Shown here in pieces: positions 1-8,411 of a DNA stretch of 64,000 nucleotides (position 1 is the stretch's first letter; each line of letters opens with the position of its first letter). The position numbers and the translations under genes were made by a program. This stretch comes from Candidatus Gastranaerophilales bacterium (GTDB lineage Bacteria > Cyanobacteriota > Vampirovibrionia > Gastranaerophilales > Gastranaerophilaceae), in NCBI GenBank assembly GCA_016282705.1, contig JAEELO010000006.1, forward strand, positions 1 to 64,000. The letters run 5' to 3'. Below the pieces are notes generated by a model that was given only the letters and a program-made list of their open reading frames with translations, did not search any database and was not told the DNA's origin.

Positions 1-260
1 GACACAAACTCCGACGGTAACACCAACACAAACTCCGACGGTGACACCAACACAAACGCCGACGGTAACACCAACACAAACTCCGACGCAGACCCCGACA
101 TGTCAACCAACTCCAACGGAAACACCGTCAAGTGAACCAACACCTTCAATCCCAACACCGACGGTAACGCCGACACAAACACCGACGGTAACGCCAACAC
201 AAACGCCGACGGTAACACCAACACAAACTCCGACGGTAACACCAACACAAACTCCGACAT
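1..260 (+). repeat. 24-bp minisatellite encoding VTPTQTPT
   Basis: A tandem array of near-identical 24-bp units (acaccaacacaaactccgac plus ggta) runs from the left edge to about 97. It resumes from about 150 to 260 after a non-identical PTPTETPS segment. All units stay in frame, so copy number can vary without breaking the gene. Confidence 0.85.
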
Positions 261-841
261 GTCAACAAACTACCACGGAAACACCGTCGACTGAACCAAC
301 ACCTTCAATTCCAACACCACCAACTACAGAAACATGTGAACCGACAGATCCTGAAAATCCTTCTACAGAGCCTACACCTGTAATTCCACAGGGTACAACT
401 TCTTCTGAGGAAGAGTCTCAAGAACCATCTTGTGAATCACCGTCTGATTCAGATACATTGCAGGGTGAAGATGTTCCGGTATTAAATATGCAATCAACTC
501 AAGAAACAACTCAGACTGAGACAACTCAGACCGAGACAACTCAAGAAACAACTCATACTGAGACAACTCAAACTGAAACAACTCAAACTGAGACAACTCA
601 AACAGAAACAACTCAGACTGAGACAACTCAAACAGAAACAACTCAGACTGAAGAACATTGTGATTCACCGTCTGATTCTGATATACCCCAAGGTGAAGAA
701 ATTCCTACATTGGGCACATCAAGAATTTATCTTGATGGAAATAAACGTCCGTCATTAGCAGAAAAACTTTCTTTATTCTTAATAAGAAAAATTCCTGTTA
801 AAACGACTTCTGAAAACAAACACATTAAATTTAACGCATAA
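1..841 (+). CDS. Pro/Thr-rich and ETTQ-repeat protein, 5' end missing
   Basis: The reading frame is open to the left edge, so the GTG at 41 used by the ORF track is an internal Val codon and the true start lies outside the window. The visible part begins with VTPTQTPT octapeptide repeats. Two CQ-type PTPTETPS segments follow, then a block of ETTQT repeats flanked by two copies of a C(E/D)SPSDSD..QGE motif. The last 40 residues are non-repetitive and basic (LAEKLSLFLIRKIPVK). Such Thr/Pro repeats usually form extended, surface-exposed stalks or linkers, but no catalytic domain or anchor is visible here. The convergent neighbour carries a similar TPTPTQTPSQTP linker, so the two may be functionally linked. 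Function is unknown. Confidence 0.75.
   Translation, partial: TQTPTVTPTQTPTVTPTQTPTVTPTQTPTQTPTCQPTPTETPSSEPTPSIPTPTVTPTQTPTVTPTQTPTVTPTQTPTVTPTQTPTCQQTTTETPSTEPTPSIPTPPTTETCEPTDPENPSTEPTPVIPQGTTSSEEESQEPSCESPSDSDTLQGEDVPVLNMQSTQETTQTETTQTETTQETTHTETTQTETTQTETTQTETTQTETTQTETTQTEEHCDSPSDSDIPQGEEIPTLGTSRIYLDGNKRPSLAEKLSLFLIRKIPVKTTSENKHIKFNA
431..706 (+). repeat. ETTQT tandem block flanked by a 48-bp direct repeat
   Basis: Positions 496-654 hold 15/30-bp units alternating 'actcaaactgagaca' and 'actcaaacagaaaca', encoding ETTQT. The block is bracketed by two diverged 48-bp direct copies at 431-478 and 659-706, both encoding C(E/D)SPSDSD..QGE(D/E).P. Everything remains in frame. Confidence 0.8.
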
Positions 842-851
842 TTTAACAGAT

Positions 852-885
852 AAAATAGCAGGTAGAATATACTACCTGCTATTTT
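852..885. terminator. Bidirectional intrinsic terminator between convergent genes
   Basis: Perfect 14-bp stem (aaaatagcaggtag / ctacctgctatttt) with a 6-nt loop and A/T runs on both sides. It lies between the repeat protein (+) and the coiled-coil protein (-), and its right arm reaches the stop codon of the minus-strand gene. Confidence 0.9.
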
Positions 886-2981
886 TATGCTGAAATTCCT
901 TTATAATATCTTGAACTTGCTCTTAATGAATCGTCTTTCCCGTCTCTTATGTTTATTGTAACTCCGCTCGCATTTGCATCAGCTGTCAGGAAGATATCAT
1001 TTCCGTTTTTGTCTTTTATGTGTGCAAGAATCATTCCTATATGTCTTTCACCGTTATTGTATATGTCTCCTGTCTTTGCATTGGCTGCTGAAACTTCTTG
1101 ATTACTTGATTTTACTTCTGCGGATGTTGAGCCTATCGGATGTCCCATTTTTGAAAATACATAATTTGCATATAATACGCAGTTATCGCCTTGTCCTTGA
1201 TATCCTGATTCATTAAATGCTCCTAATGCCGTATTTATAAATTGTTCTGCATTTGGTGCTGATTTTCTTATCTGGCTTACAAAATCTTCTAAGCTTGTAT
1301 TAATAGTGTATGTCGGTTGATCTTTTGCCCATTTTTGAGTTTTATCACTGCTTAATGTTACGGAGTCACCGTTTGCAGTAAATGTGCCCATTGCATTTGA
1401 ATAGCTTATAAAATTGCCGTCTTTATCAAATTTATATGTAACTTCTGTTCCGTCGTCATTCTTTTCAGTAACAACATAACTGCCGTCGTCTTGCTCAACT
1501 GCCGTTGCATTATCGGGATTTCCTCCTACTTCTTTAATTTTATTCTCTATTTTTGTCGTAGCTTCATCTGAATTGTATTTATTTGATATTTCTTTGTTTT
1601 CGACTTCTGCTATTTGTGTATTAATTTTATCTAAATATTCTTGGTTTTCTTTTATTGCACTTTCGACAGATGTTAATGCTTCTTTTCTACCTGTTTCGTA
1701 GTCTGTTTGTGCTTGGTCATATGCTTCTTTTACTGTTTTCAATTCCGGATTTGCATCGTAAAGCTTGCTTATTTCTCCGTCTAATTTTGTAACTTCTTCT
1801 TTTAATGTTGTTAATTCACCTTCAAGTGCTGTTTTTTCTTGTTCCAAAGTATTAACTTTTTGTTCTAATTCATCTTTTTTTGCTTTAGCAGTGTCACGTG
1901 CTTGCTTTGCTGTTTCAAGTTCGGCTTTTGCGCTGTCTATTTGACCCTGAATTTCTGCTTTTTTATCATTATCTGCTGAACCAAGAGCTGATTCTAATGA
2001 TGAAATTGTAGTTTCTAATGTAGAAACTTTTGATTCTGCATTTGTAACTGTAGTTTTCGCATCATCTAATTCGGATTTTGTATTTGTTATTTCAATAGTT
2101 TTATCATCAATTGCTTTTTGTTTATTATCTACAGATGTTTTTGCTTCATCATATTTAGTAGACAAATCTTTATTGATTTCTTTTAATTTTTTTTGAAAGG
2201 CATCATAAGTTGTAGTTATGTTATCTTTTAGCGCTTTAACGGATTCGTCAGTTCCGTTCATAATTGCGGCATATTTATCAAGATTTGCTTTTTTAGCATT
2301 TTCAGTATTTGTTTTTTCCGTCTTTAATTGTTCGGCGGACATAAGTTTGGGGTCTTTTCCGTCAGGATTGTCTGTTGGGGTTTGGCTGGGAGTTTGTGTC
2401 GGAGTTGGTGTAGTTGGAGTAGATGGAGTGCCTCCGCCACCGTCAACATTGCCGGGACTATTAGGTGTTGGCGTTTCCGCTGCTGGCTCTTCTTCCTGTG
2501 GTTCCCCAAGGCTAAATGTACCGTTTTTAATGGCATCATATCCTGTAAACATATCAGTTAATGAAAATTCGCCTTCTTTTTTGTCATATTTATCTAATTC
2601 TTCTAAGAAAGCTGCTATTTCATCTTTTGATATTTTTTCATTATCATCTTTATCAACTAAATCTTTTACTTCTTTGTTTCCAAGTAAATCACTTATAAAC
2701 TGAGTAAAGAAATTTTTAGAATCTTTGTCTTTTTTATCGATTGCAAATTCTTCTTTGTTTTCATCGTATAAGTTTATCAAATCCATAATTGAACCTGAAA
2801 AATTCGATGGAATACCTAACTCTCTTCCTTTTTCTTTAACAAAATTATTCCATTCACTGGCATAAGCAAAAATGCTTGTATCATCTTTAATAGGATTAGT
2901 AGCTGCTCCGGAATGTTGTTCCTTTTCTTGTATAAATTTAAAAAATTCTGATTTTATTGACCCAAAATCCAGAGTACTCAT
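885..2981 (-). CDS. EF-hand / coiled-coil protein with C-terminal Cys-His hydrolase-like domain
   Basis: 698 aa. Residues 1-160 are acidic and helical with one good EF-hand calcium loop (DKDDNEKISKDE). A Pro/Thr linker follows (TPTPTQTPSQTP, about 190-205), then a long Lys/Glu-rich coiled coil (about 215-480). The last 100 residues look like an NlpC/P60 or CHAP-type fold: a nucleophile-like Cys in GDNCVLYANYVF (Cys601) and a His in GERHIGMIL (His647), preceded by the usual 'GDI' strand. That fold normally cleaves peptidoglycan peptide or amide bonds. No Sec signal peptide is visible at the N-terminus (MSTLDFGSIKSEFF), which is odd for a wall enzyme. Start supported by AGGA upstream. The hydrolase assignment is inferred from motifs only. 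Confidence 0.7.
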   Translation of the reverse strand: MSTLDFGSIKSEFFKFIQEKEQHSGAATNPIKDDTSIFAYASEWNNFVKEKGRELGIPSNFSGSIMDLINLYDENKEEFAIDKKDKDSKNFFTQFISDLLGNKEVKDLVDKDDNEKISKDEIAAFLEELDKYDKKEGEFSLTDMFTGYDAIKNGTFSLGEPQEEEPAAETPTPNSPGNVDGGGGTPSTPTTPTPTQTPSQTPTDNPDGKDPKLMSAEQLKTEKTNTENAKKANLDKYAAIMNGTDESVKALKDNITTTYDAFQKKLKEINKDLSTKYDEAKTSVDNKQKAIDDKTIEITNTKSELDDAKTTVTNAESKVSTLETTISSLESALGSADNDKKAEIQGQIDSAKAELETAKQARDTAKAKKDELEQKVNTLEQEKTALEGELTTLKEEVTKLDGEISKLYDANPELKTVKEAYDQAQTDYETGRKEALTSVESAIKENQEYLDKINTQIAEVENKEISNKYNSDEATTKIENKIKEVGGNPDNATAVEQDDGSYVVTEKNDDGTEVTYKFDKDGNFISYSNAMGTFTANGDSVTLSSDKTQKWAKDQPTYTINTSLEDFVSQIRKSAPNAEQFINTALGAFNESGYQGQGDNCVLYANYVFSKMGHPIGSTSAEVKSSNQEVSAANAKTGDIYNNGERHIGMILAHIKDKNGNDIFLTADANASGVTINIRDGKDDSLRASSRYYKGISA

Positions 2982-3109
2982 TTCTTTATCCTATTTCATA
3001 TTATTACTTAAAAAAGTAACTCAATCTCTCTTAATGCCCTCGTATATATATAAAGTTTTTTTTTCTTTCCTAATTTTAATTTTTTGAAAAATTTTACAAA
3101 TCTTAATAA

Positions 3110-3142
3110 AAAAAAGAGAACTTGTTTAAAGTTCTCTTTTTT
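3110..3142 (-). terminator. Intrinsic terminator of the pyrophosphatase gene
   Basis: Perfect 12-bp stem (aaaaaagagaac / gttctctttttt) with a 9-nt loop, 17 bases beyond the stop codon of the pyrophosphatase gene. On the minus strand it is followed by a U-rich run. Confidence 0.85.
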
Positions 3143-3158
3143 GGGTAAAAATTTATTT

Positions 3159-5579
3159 CTATTTTTCAGTAGGAATTCTCATTCCGTAGAATGAACGCAT
3201 TACAAAAATAATGGCAATTATAAATAAAATTGTGCCTGCAGTAGGAGCAATTTTATCAAATGCGGGTGATATTGCTATTTCCATTGCTAATAAACCAAAT
3301 AGTGTTGTGAATTTTATTATAGGATTCATTGCTACGGATGATGTATCTTTGAATGGGTCGCCAACTGTATCGCCAACTACTGTTGCATCATGCAGAGGCG
3401 TTCCTTTTTCATTTAAATCAACTTCAACAATTTTCTTCGCATTATCCCAGCATCCGCCGGCATTTGCCATAAATACTGCTTGGAATAATCCAAATATTGC
3501 AATTCCGATTAAATAGCTTACGAAAAATGATACCGGAATTGAATTTCCGTTAATCGGTGCTGATAAACAAGCTAAGGAAAGTGCAAATGCAAATAATGCT
3601 ATAAATATGTTTACCATACCCTTTTGAGCATATTCGGTACATATTTTAACTACTTCTTTTGAATTATCAATATTTGCTTTTTTATCGTCGCTTTCTCCTA
3701 ATTTAATATGGTTTGCAATGTATTTAACTGCTCTGTATGCACCTGTTGTAACTGCTTGCATAGATGCTCCGGAGAACCAGTAAATAACTGCTCCGCCCAT
3801 TAATAAACCTAATATTGTATAAGGATTTAGCAAGTTTAATATAGATTCAGGTGCAATACCTAATGTTTCTCTAATTACAAGTATTAACGAGAATATCATT
3901 GTAGTCGCACCAACAACAGCTGTTCCGATTAATACAGGCTTAGATGTCGCTTTAAATGTATTTCCTGCACCGTCGTTCTGTTCTAAGTATTTTTTCGCAT
4001 TTTCAAAATTCGGTTCAAATCCGAATTCATTTTTTATTTCTTCAGAAATATTCGGTATTTCTTCTATCAATGATAATTCATATACAGATTGCGCATTATC
4101 GGTAACAGGTCCGTAACTGTCAACTGCTATTGTAACAGGCCCCATTCCGAGGAAACCGAATGCAACAAGACCAAACGCAAATACTGATGAATAAATCATA
4201 ATATTATCAGGTATATGTGTGCTTGCAAAGTATGCCATAGTCATTAAGAATACTATTACTAATCCAATCCAAAATCCTGAGAAGTTTCCTGAAACGATGC
4301 CTGATAATATTGTCAACGAAGCACCGCCTTCTTTTGATGCTGTTACTACTTCTAATGTGTGTTTTGCTTTTGGACTTGTGAATACTTTTGTGAATTCGGG
4401 TATCAAAGCTGCACCAAGTGTACCGCAACTTATAATTACTGAAAGTATTAGCCATAATTTATTCGGAAGATTACCGAGTAAATATTTACTTACACCAAAT
4501 GTCATAAATATAGATAGTATTGATGTTAACCAAACTAGATTTGTTAATGGTGCTTCAAAATCAAAATCATTAGTATTTCCGAATAATATTTTATTAAATA
4601 TTCCGTTAATAGCATATGAAATGACTGATGTAATTATCATTAAATATCTCATTACAAATATCCAAGTTAACAGTTGGATTTGATACTCAGGAAATACACC
4701 GAGTAATATAAAACTTACAAGAGCAACGCCTGTTACACCGTAAGTTTCAAAACCGTCAGCTGTCGGTCCTATAGAATCACCTGCATTGTCACCTGTACAG
4801 TCGGCAATAACTCCGGGATTCCTCGGATCATCTTCTTTTATGCCGAATTGTATTTTCATTAAGTCTGAACCGATATCTGCTATTTTTGTGAATATACCGC
4901 CTGCAACACGAAGAGCAGATGCGCCCAATGATTCACCAATTGCAAATCCTATAAAACATGCACCTGCAAGATGTCCGGGAATAAATAATAAAATTGTCAG
5001 CATAACTATAAGTTCAACACTTACAAGTAATACGCCAATACTCATACCTGCTTTCAGCGGTATATTTAAAATATCTAATGGCTTATTTTTTAATGCAGTA
5101 AATGATGTTCTTGCATTTGCAAGCGTGTTCATTCTTATTCCAAACCATGCAACTCCGTATGAGCCAAGTATACCAACTACTGATGCTGCTAAGATTACTA
5201 ATACACTTTTTATGCTCATTTGCTGCAAAAAGCCAAAATAAAATGCTATACATATTGCAATTAAAATTTCTAGTCCTATTAAAAATTTACCCTGTTGTAT
5301 AAGATATGTTTTACATGTTTCAAAAATTGTATTTCCTATTTCTAACATTGATTTGTGAGCTTTAATGGCTTTTATTTGTCCGAAAGCTATAAGTCCCCAT
5401 ATTAAGCCTAATACTGAAACAATAATACCTACCAGAAGTAAATTGAATTCAGTTCCTTTAAAACTGGGAACAACAAGGTTTGCTTCACCTGCGTACGACG
5501 GTATTGATGTCAGAAATAATGCAGTTAATATCAAAACAGTCTTTAACAGTGAGCTTTTACATTTACTAAAAAATGTCAT
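3159..5579 (-). CDS. hppA: Membrane-bound H+-translocating pyrophosphatase
   Basis: 806 aa and strongly polytopic. It couples hydrolysis of pyrophosphate to ion pumping across the membrane. Family motifs are intact: the acidic loop EDDPRNPGVIAD..GDNAGDS, GPTADGFETYG, ANAGGCWDNAKK and VVGDTVGDPFKDT. At the site that sets potassium dependence the protein reads GNTFKA, with Lys at about residue 543, which in this family goes with K+-independent enzymes. The GPTADGFETYG variant and the length (usual 660-770 aa) recall a divergent subgroup known from Chlorobium and Leptospira (from memory). An N-terminal stretch ending SIPSYAGEA looks like a cleavable signal. GAGGAGAG precedes the ATG. Whether it also moves Na+ cannot be decided from sequence reading. 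Confidence 0.95.
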   Translation of the reverse strand: MTFFSKCKSSLLKTVLILTALFLTSIPSYAGEANLVVPSFKGTEFNLLLVGIIVSVLGLIWGLIAFGQIKAIKAHKSMLEIGNTIFETCKTYLIQQGKFLIGLEILIAICIAFYFGFLQQMSIKSVLVILAASVVGILGSYGVAWFGIRMNTLANARTSFTALKNKPLDILNIPLKAGMSIGVLLVSVELIVMLTILLFIPGHLAGACFIGFAIGESLGASALRVAGGIFTKIADIGSDLMKIQFGIKEDDPRNPGVIADCTGDNAGDSIGPTADGFETYGVTGVALVSFILLGVFPEYQIQLLTWIFVMRYLMIITSVISYAINGIFNKILFGNTNDFDFEAPLTNLVWLTSILSIFMTFGVSKYLLGNLPNKLWLILSVIISCGTLGAALIPEFTKVFTSPKAKHTLEVVTASKEGGASLTILSGIVSGNFSGFWIGLVIVFLMTMAYFASTHIPDNIMIYSSVFAFGLVAFGFLGMGPVTIAVDSYGPVTDNAQSVYELSLIEEIPNISEEIKNEFGFEPNFENAKKYLEQNDGAGNTFKATSKPVLIGTAVVGATTMIFSLILVIRETLGIAPESILNLLNPYTILGLLMGGAVIYWFSGASMQAVTTGAYRAVKYIANHIKLGESDDKKANIDNSKEVVKICTEYAQKGMVNIFIALFAFALSLACLSAPINGNSIPVSFFVSYLIGIAIFGLFQAVFMANAGGCWDNAKKIVEVDLNEKGTPLHDATVVGDTVGDPFKDTSSVAMNPIIKFTTLFGLLAMEIAISPAFDKIAPTAGTILFIIAIIFVMRSFYGMRIPTEK

Positions 5580-5671
5580 TATTCTCTCCTCTTAACTACC
5601 TGATTTATTGAGTAATTATACAATATTGTCTATTTTTTAGCTAATTTTTAAGAATAGTATACAAATTATAA

Positions 5672-6049
5672 TTATTTTTTTTCGGAGAATATGTCTTCAC
5701 CTAAAACTGTTTGCAGTGTTTTCTTAACTTCTTCAGCCCAATTAACTCCGTCTACAACTTTCCCTTCTTGTTCTGTTATTGATATAACAAGACAATCTTT
5801 TACATCAGGATTCTTTTTTATAAAATCTTTTAACGGCATAGAACTTCTCTTTTGATTCCAAGTTCTTTTTACTATTAAATAATTACCATACTCATTTTTT
5901 CCGCCTTGTGAAAGAGGAATTATGTGTTCTATTGTTTTTGTATCACGCGGTTCAAAATTTTCTCTTGAATAACAGCATGTATTGAACATTTTCTTAAATT
6001 GTTTTTTAGTACCAAATGTTATATTTGGTGTAACCGGTGTTATTCGCAT
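5672..6049 (-). CDS. Small HNH-endonuclease-like protein
   Basis: 125 aa. The core EHIIPLSQGGKNEYGNYLIV followed by WNQKRS matches the HNH beta-beta-alpha metal motif: His in EHI, Asn in GN, and a third Asn/His position in NQK. The usual paired CxxC zinc knuckles are reduced to one CC. The first residues (MRITPVTPNITFG) form a short leader also seen at the right edge of the window (MRITSIGS...LNFG) and are not Sec-like. GGGGGA sits just upstream of the ATG. HNH proteins cut DNA in many contexts; the substrate here is unknown, and no restriction or phage genes are nearby. Confidence 0.65.
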   Translation of the reverse strand: MRITPVTPNITFGTKKQFKKMFNTCCYSRENFEPRDTKTIEHIIPLSQGGKNEYGNYLIVKRTWNQKRSSMPLKDFIKKNPDVKDCLVISITEQEGKVVDGVNWAEEVKKTLQTVLGEDIFSEKK

Positions 6050-6078
6050 TTGTATCCCCCAATGTATAAACTATTTCA

Positions 6079-6621
6079 TTAAAATTTAAATTTAATAGCC
6101 GAATTTACCTGAGCTTTTGCAGGCTGATTATCTATAGAAAATGCTTGTTCAGTCCCAACATCCAAATCAAGCCTTTTATCTTTAAATGGCTTTATTGTCA
6201 TAACAACATCACTTTTTTCTTGTTCCGTACTTAGTCCCTGAGGATTTGCATTTTTAACTGACAAGTGCCTGTTTACTTCAATTTCGGGTGCAACAGACAT
6301 TGATTCATTGTTAATTGTGTTTAATGTATTCTCTTCTTTAATTTGATTGTATTCATTAGAAAATACAAATTTATCTTTTTGATATTTGGAAACAGCATCA
6401 TTTGCACTACCATCTGTCTTTTCATTTAAATTGGTAGAATAGTTCAGCTTTAGACTGTCATTATCTTTCTGCGTATATTTTTCTTTATCAAAAACAGAAG
6501 GTTCTTTATCTAAGTTAAGAACTACCTGATTCTTTGAATAAGGCTGCTCGGTCTTTTTTGCTGCAAATACTACTGTATTTACTAATAAGAATATTATTAA
6601 TAATGTAAAAATTTTCTTCAT
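6079..6621 (-). CDS. Secreted hypothetical protein
   Basis: 180 aa. It starts with a textbook signal peptide (MKKIFTLLIIFLLVNTVVFA, cleavage before AKK). The mature part is hydrophilic and rich in Asn, Lys and Asp with no domain I recognise, so it is probably periplasmic or surface-exposed. It begins 15 bases after the stop of the response regulator gene on the same strand with no terminator between, so co-transcription is likely. No clear Shine-Dalgarno is visible. Confidence 0.65.
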   Translation of the reverse strand: MKKIFTLLIIFLLVNTVVFAAKKTEQPYSKNQVVLNLDKEPSVFDKEKYTQKDNDSLKLNYSTNLNEKTDGSANDAVSKYQKDKFVFSNEYNQIKEENTLNTINNESMSVAPEIEVNRHLSVKNANPQGLSTEQEKSDVVMTIKPFKDKRLDLDVGTEQAFSIDNQPAKAQVNSAIKFKF

Positions 6622-6635
6622 ATTAATATTATAAT

Positions 6636-7355
6636 TTATTTTTCATTTTCGACAATACCTTCGGGAATCAATCTGTATCCTCCGCCATATATTGTTTCAA
6701 TATATTTCTTTCCGTTAGAAATCTTATCTATTTTGCTTCTTATGTGTCTCATATGAACTCTTATTGTTTCTACCGTATCATCTGGTGAATAACCCCATAC
6801 ATCGTTTAAAATTTTTGCGCCGGATACCATGTTGCCATAGTTCTGCATTAGTAAATTTACTATATCAAATTCAATTGGTGTTAATTTTGCCTGTTTACCG
6901 TTTATTTCAACAGAATATGTTTCTGGAATTAATGTTATATCGCCACGTGTTAATACCTCTTTTACCGCAACAGATTTTGGTATGTTATTTGTCCTTTTTA
7001 AGAGTGCTTTTACTCTTACTAATAATTCTTCCATTTCAAAAGGTTTTACAAGATAATCATCAACACCGATGTTGAATCCTTCAACTTTATTTTGAAGCAT
7101 TCCGAGTGCTGTCAACATAATTATAGGGATGTCCTTAGTCGTAGGATTTTCTCTTATTCTTTTTGCAACCGTATAACCGTCCACTTCGGGCATCATAACA
7201 TCTAAAATTATTAAATCCGGCTGTTCTTGTTTCGCAAGAGCATATCCTTTATTTCCGTCTAATGCCGTTATTACGGTATAATATGCAAGTTCTAAATTGA
7301 CTTTAATTAATTCATTTATTGCTGTATCGTCATCTATTACCAATATTTTTGCCAT
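6636..7355 (-). CDS. OmpR-family response regulator, RpaA-like
   Basis: 239 aa. Receiver domain at residues 3-118: acidic pocket DDD (8-10), phosphoacceptor Asp52 in IILDVMMPEVDGY, Thr in MLTAL and Lys near 102 in LVKPF. The winged-helix DNA-binding domain covers about 135-232. Two stretches, LTALGMLQNKVEGFNIGVDD and VWGYSPDDTVETIRVHMRH, read closely like cyanobacterial RpaA/RpaB. In Cyanobacteria RpaA conveys the clock output to the genome. No histidine kinase gene is in the window, so the input is unknown. The start overlaps the upstream glycosyltransferase gene by 26 bases, suggesting translational coupling. Confidence 0.9.
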   Translation of the reverse strand: MAKILVIDDDTAINELIKVNLELAYYTVITALDGNKGYALAKQEQPDLIILDVMMPEVDGYTVAKRIRENPTTKDIPIIMLTALGMLQNKVEGFNIGVDDYLVKPFEMEELLVRVKALLKRTNNIPKSVAVKEVLTRGDITLIPETYSVEINGKQAKLTPIEFDIVNLLMQNYGNMVSGAKILNDVWGYSPDDTVETIRVHMRHIRSKIDKISNGKKYIETIYGGGYRLIPEGIVENEK

Positions 7356-8277
7356 ATATCACCTTTAACATGCCTTTTAATCTGTCATAATACGAAAAAT
7401 TACTTGCAGCATTCCTTTTACCTTTTATAGCTATCATTTGTGCAATATTTAAGTTGTTTTGATAAAAACGTATTTTATCTGTTAAATCATTTGCATTTGT
7501 GTATGTTTCAAGTTCTTTTCCGTCTTCAAAATATTTTATTATTTCTTCATTAAATTGAGATATAAGAAATCCTCCCGATGACAATATCTCCAGACATCTG
7601 TAGTTGATGTTTTTAGGATTTCCGTTATTTATATCAATATTTATTTTTGTTGCCGAGTATATTGAAGACAATTCTTTTTGAGTATTAACATATCCTTTAT
7701 AGGATTGTTTATATAATTCCATAAAATATTCATCTAAAAGTTTATTTTCATACATTTCATCTGCGCTTTTGTAAAAATCAAACGAACGACAAAATATATT
7801 TATTGGCCCGAAATTATATATTATTTTTGCAAGGATTTCTTCCCTGTTTCTATATGCGGGATTTCCTGCAAATGTAATATTATATTTGTATCCGTTAAAT
7901 TTCGTTTTATAATCTTGATGTGATATTGCAGGATATAATTTCCTTTTTTTTGTTTTTGAATCCAAAGTAAAAATGTGATTGTTTTTTTTCTTTTTATATT
8001 CTTTGGGAATTTCGGATAAATATTCAGCGCAATGGATATAAGTTGTTTTTTCACAGTTGTATTGTTCTTGCAAATTTTTTATTCTGTCTTTTTCTGTTAA
8101 TCCGGTCCAAAAAATAAATATTATATCAGGTAATATTTGATTGACTTCCTGAACATTTATATCATAAAATTTTTTCTCTATAACAAAATATGACAATTCC
8201 CTGAAGGCATTACTGTAGCCTTTTGTCATATATTTTCCTTTATTATTTTCGGGTATTATTACTAATGCTTTATCCAT
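7330..8277 (-). CDS. CgeB-like glycosyltransferase
   Basis: 315 aa, soluble. The C-terminal half has the pattern of the CgeB/YkvP type of GT-B glycosyltransferase: YNITFAGNPAYRNREEIL, then SATKINIDINN, then RCLEILSSGGFLISQ and a terminal AASNFSYYDRL helix. The nucleotide-sugar site would lie around the RCLEILSSGG segment. Donor and acceptor are unknown. It is first in an apparent minus-strand operon with the RpaA-like regulator, whose start lies inside its 3' end. Confidence 0.6.
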   Translation of the reverse strand: MDKALVIIPENNKGKYMTKGYSNAFRELSYFVIEKKFYDINVQEVNQILPDIIFIFWTGLTEKDRIKNLQEQYNCEKTTYIHCAEYLSEIPKEYKKKKNNHIFTLDSKTKKRKLYPAISHQDYKTKFNGYKYNITFAGNPAYRNREEILAKIIYNFGPINIFCRSFDFYKSADEMYENKLLDEYFMELYKQSYKGYVNTQKELSSIYSATKINIDINNGNPKNINYRCLEILSSGGFLISQFNEEIIKYFEDGKELETYTNANDLTDKIRFYQNNLNIAQMIAIKGKRNAASNFSYYDRLKGMLKVIYGKNIGNR

Positions 8278-8340
8278 TATTCTATTCTACATCTTTTTAG
8301 TTTAAATAAACATACCCTGCTAATATTTCGCAACAAATAC

Positions 8341-8367
8341 TTGAAAAATTTATTTTAATGATATAAT
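8341..8367 (+). promoter_or_regulatory. Candidate promoter of the ferredoxin gene
   Basis: TTGAAA at 8341-8346 and a perfect TATAAT at 8362-8367, with a short 15-bp spacer, about 45 bases upstream of the ferredoxin start. The -10 is convincing, the -35 less so. Confidence 0.4.
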
Positions 8368-8411
8368 AAATAAAGTATTTCATTTTTAAGTTGAATCAGA
8401 AGGAGAAAATA

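Noticed and set aside
1-260. CRISPR-like regular repeats at the left edge
   Set aside because: The units are directly tandem with no spacers, stay in one reading frame and encode VTPTQTPT; this is a coding minisatellite.
372-668. Minus-strand 98-aa ORF (ELFLFELSQSE repeats)
   Set aside because: It is the antisense shadow of the ETTQT repeat in the plus-strand gene and has no ribosome site or domain.
2218-2703. Plus-strand 161-aa ORF with Gly/Val-rich run
   Set aside because: Antisense of the Pro/Thr linker and EF-hand region of the larger gene; composition is explained by that gene.
4219-5241. Plus-strand ORFs of 154 and 151 aa opposite hppA
   Set aside because: Both lie wholly antisense to conserved pyrophosphatase motifs and lack start signals.
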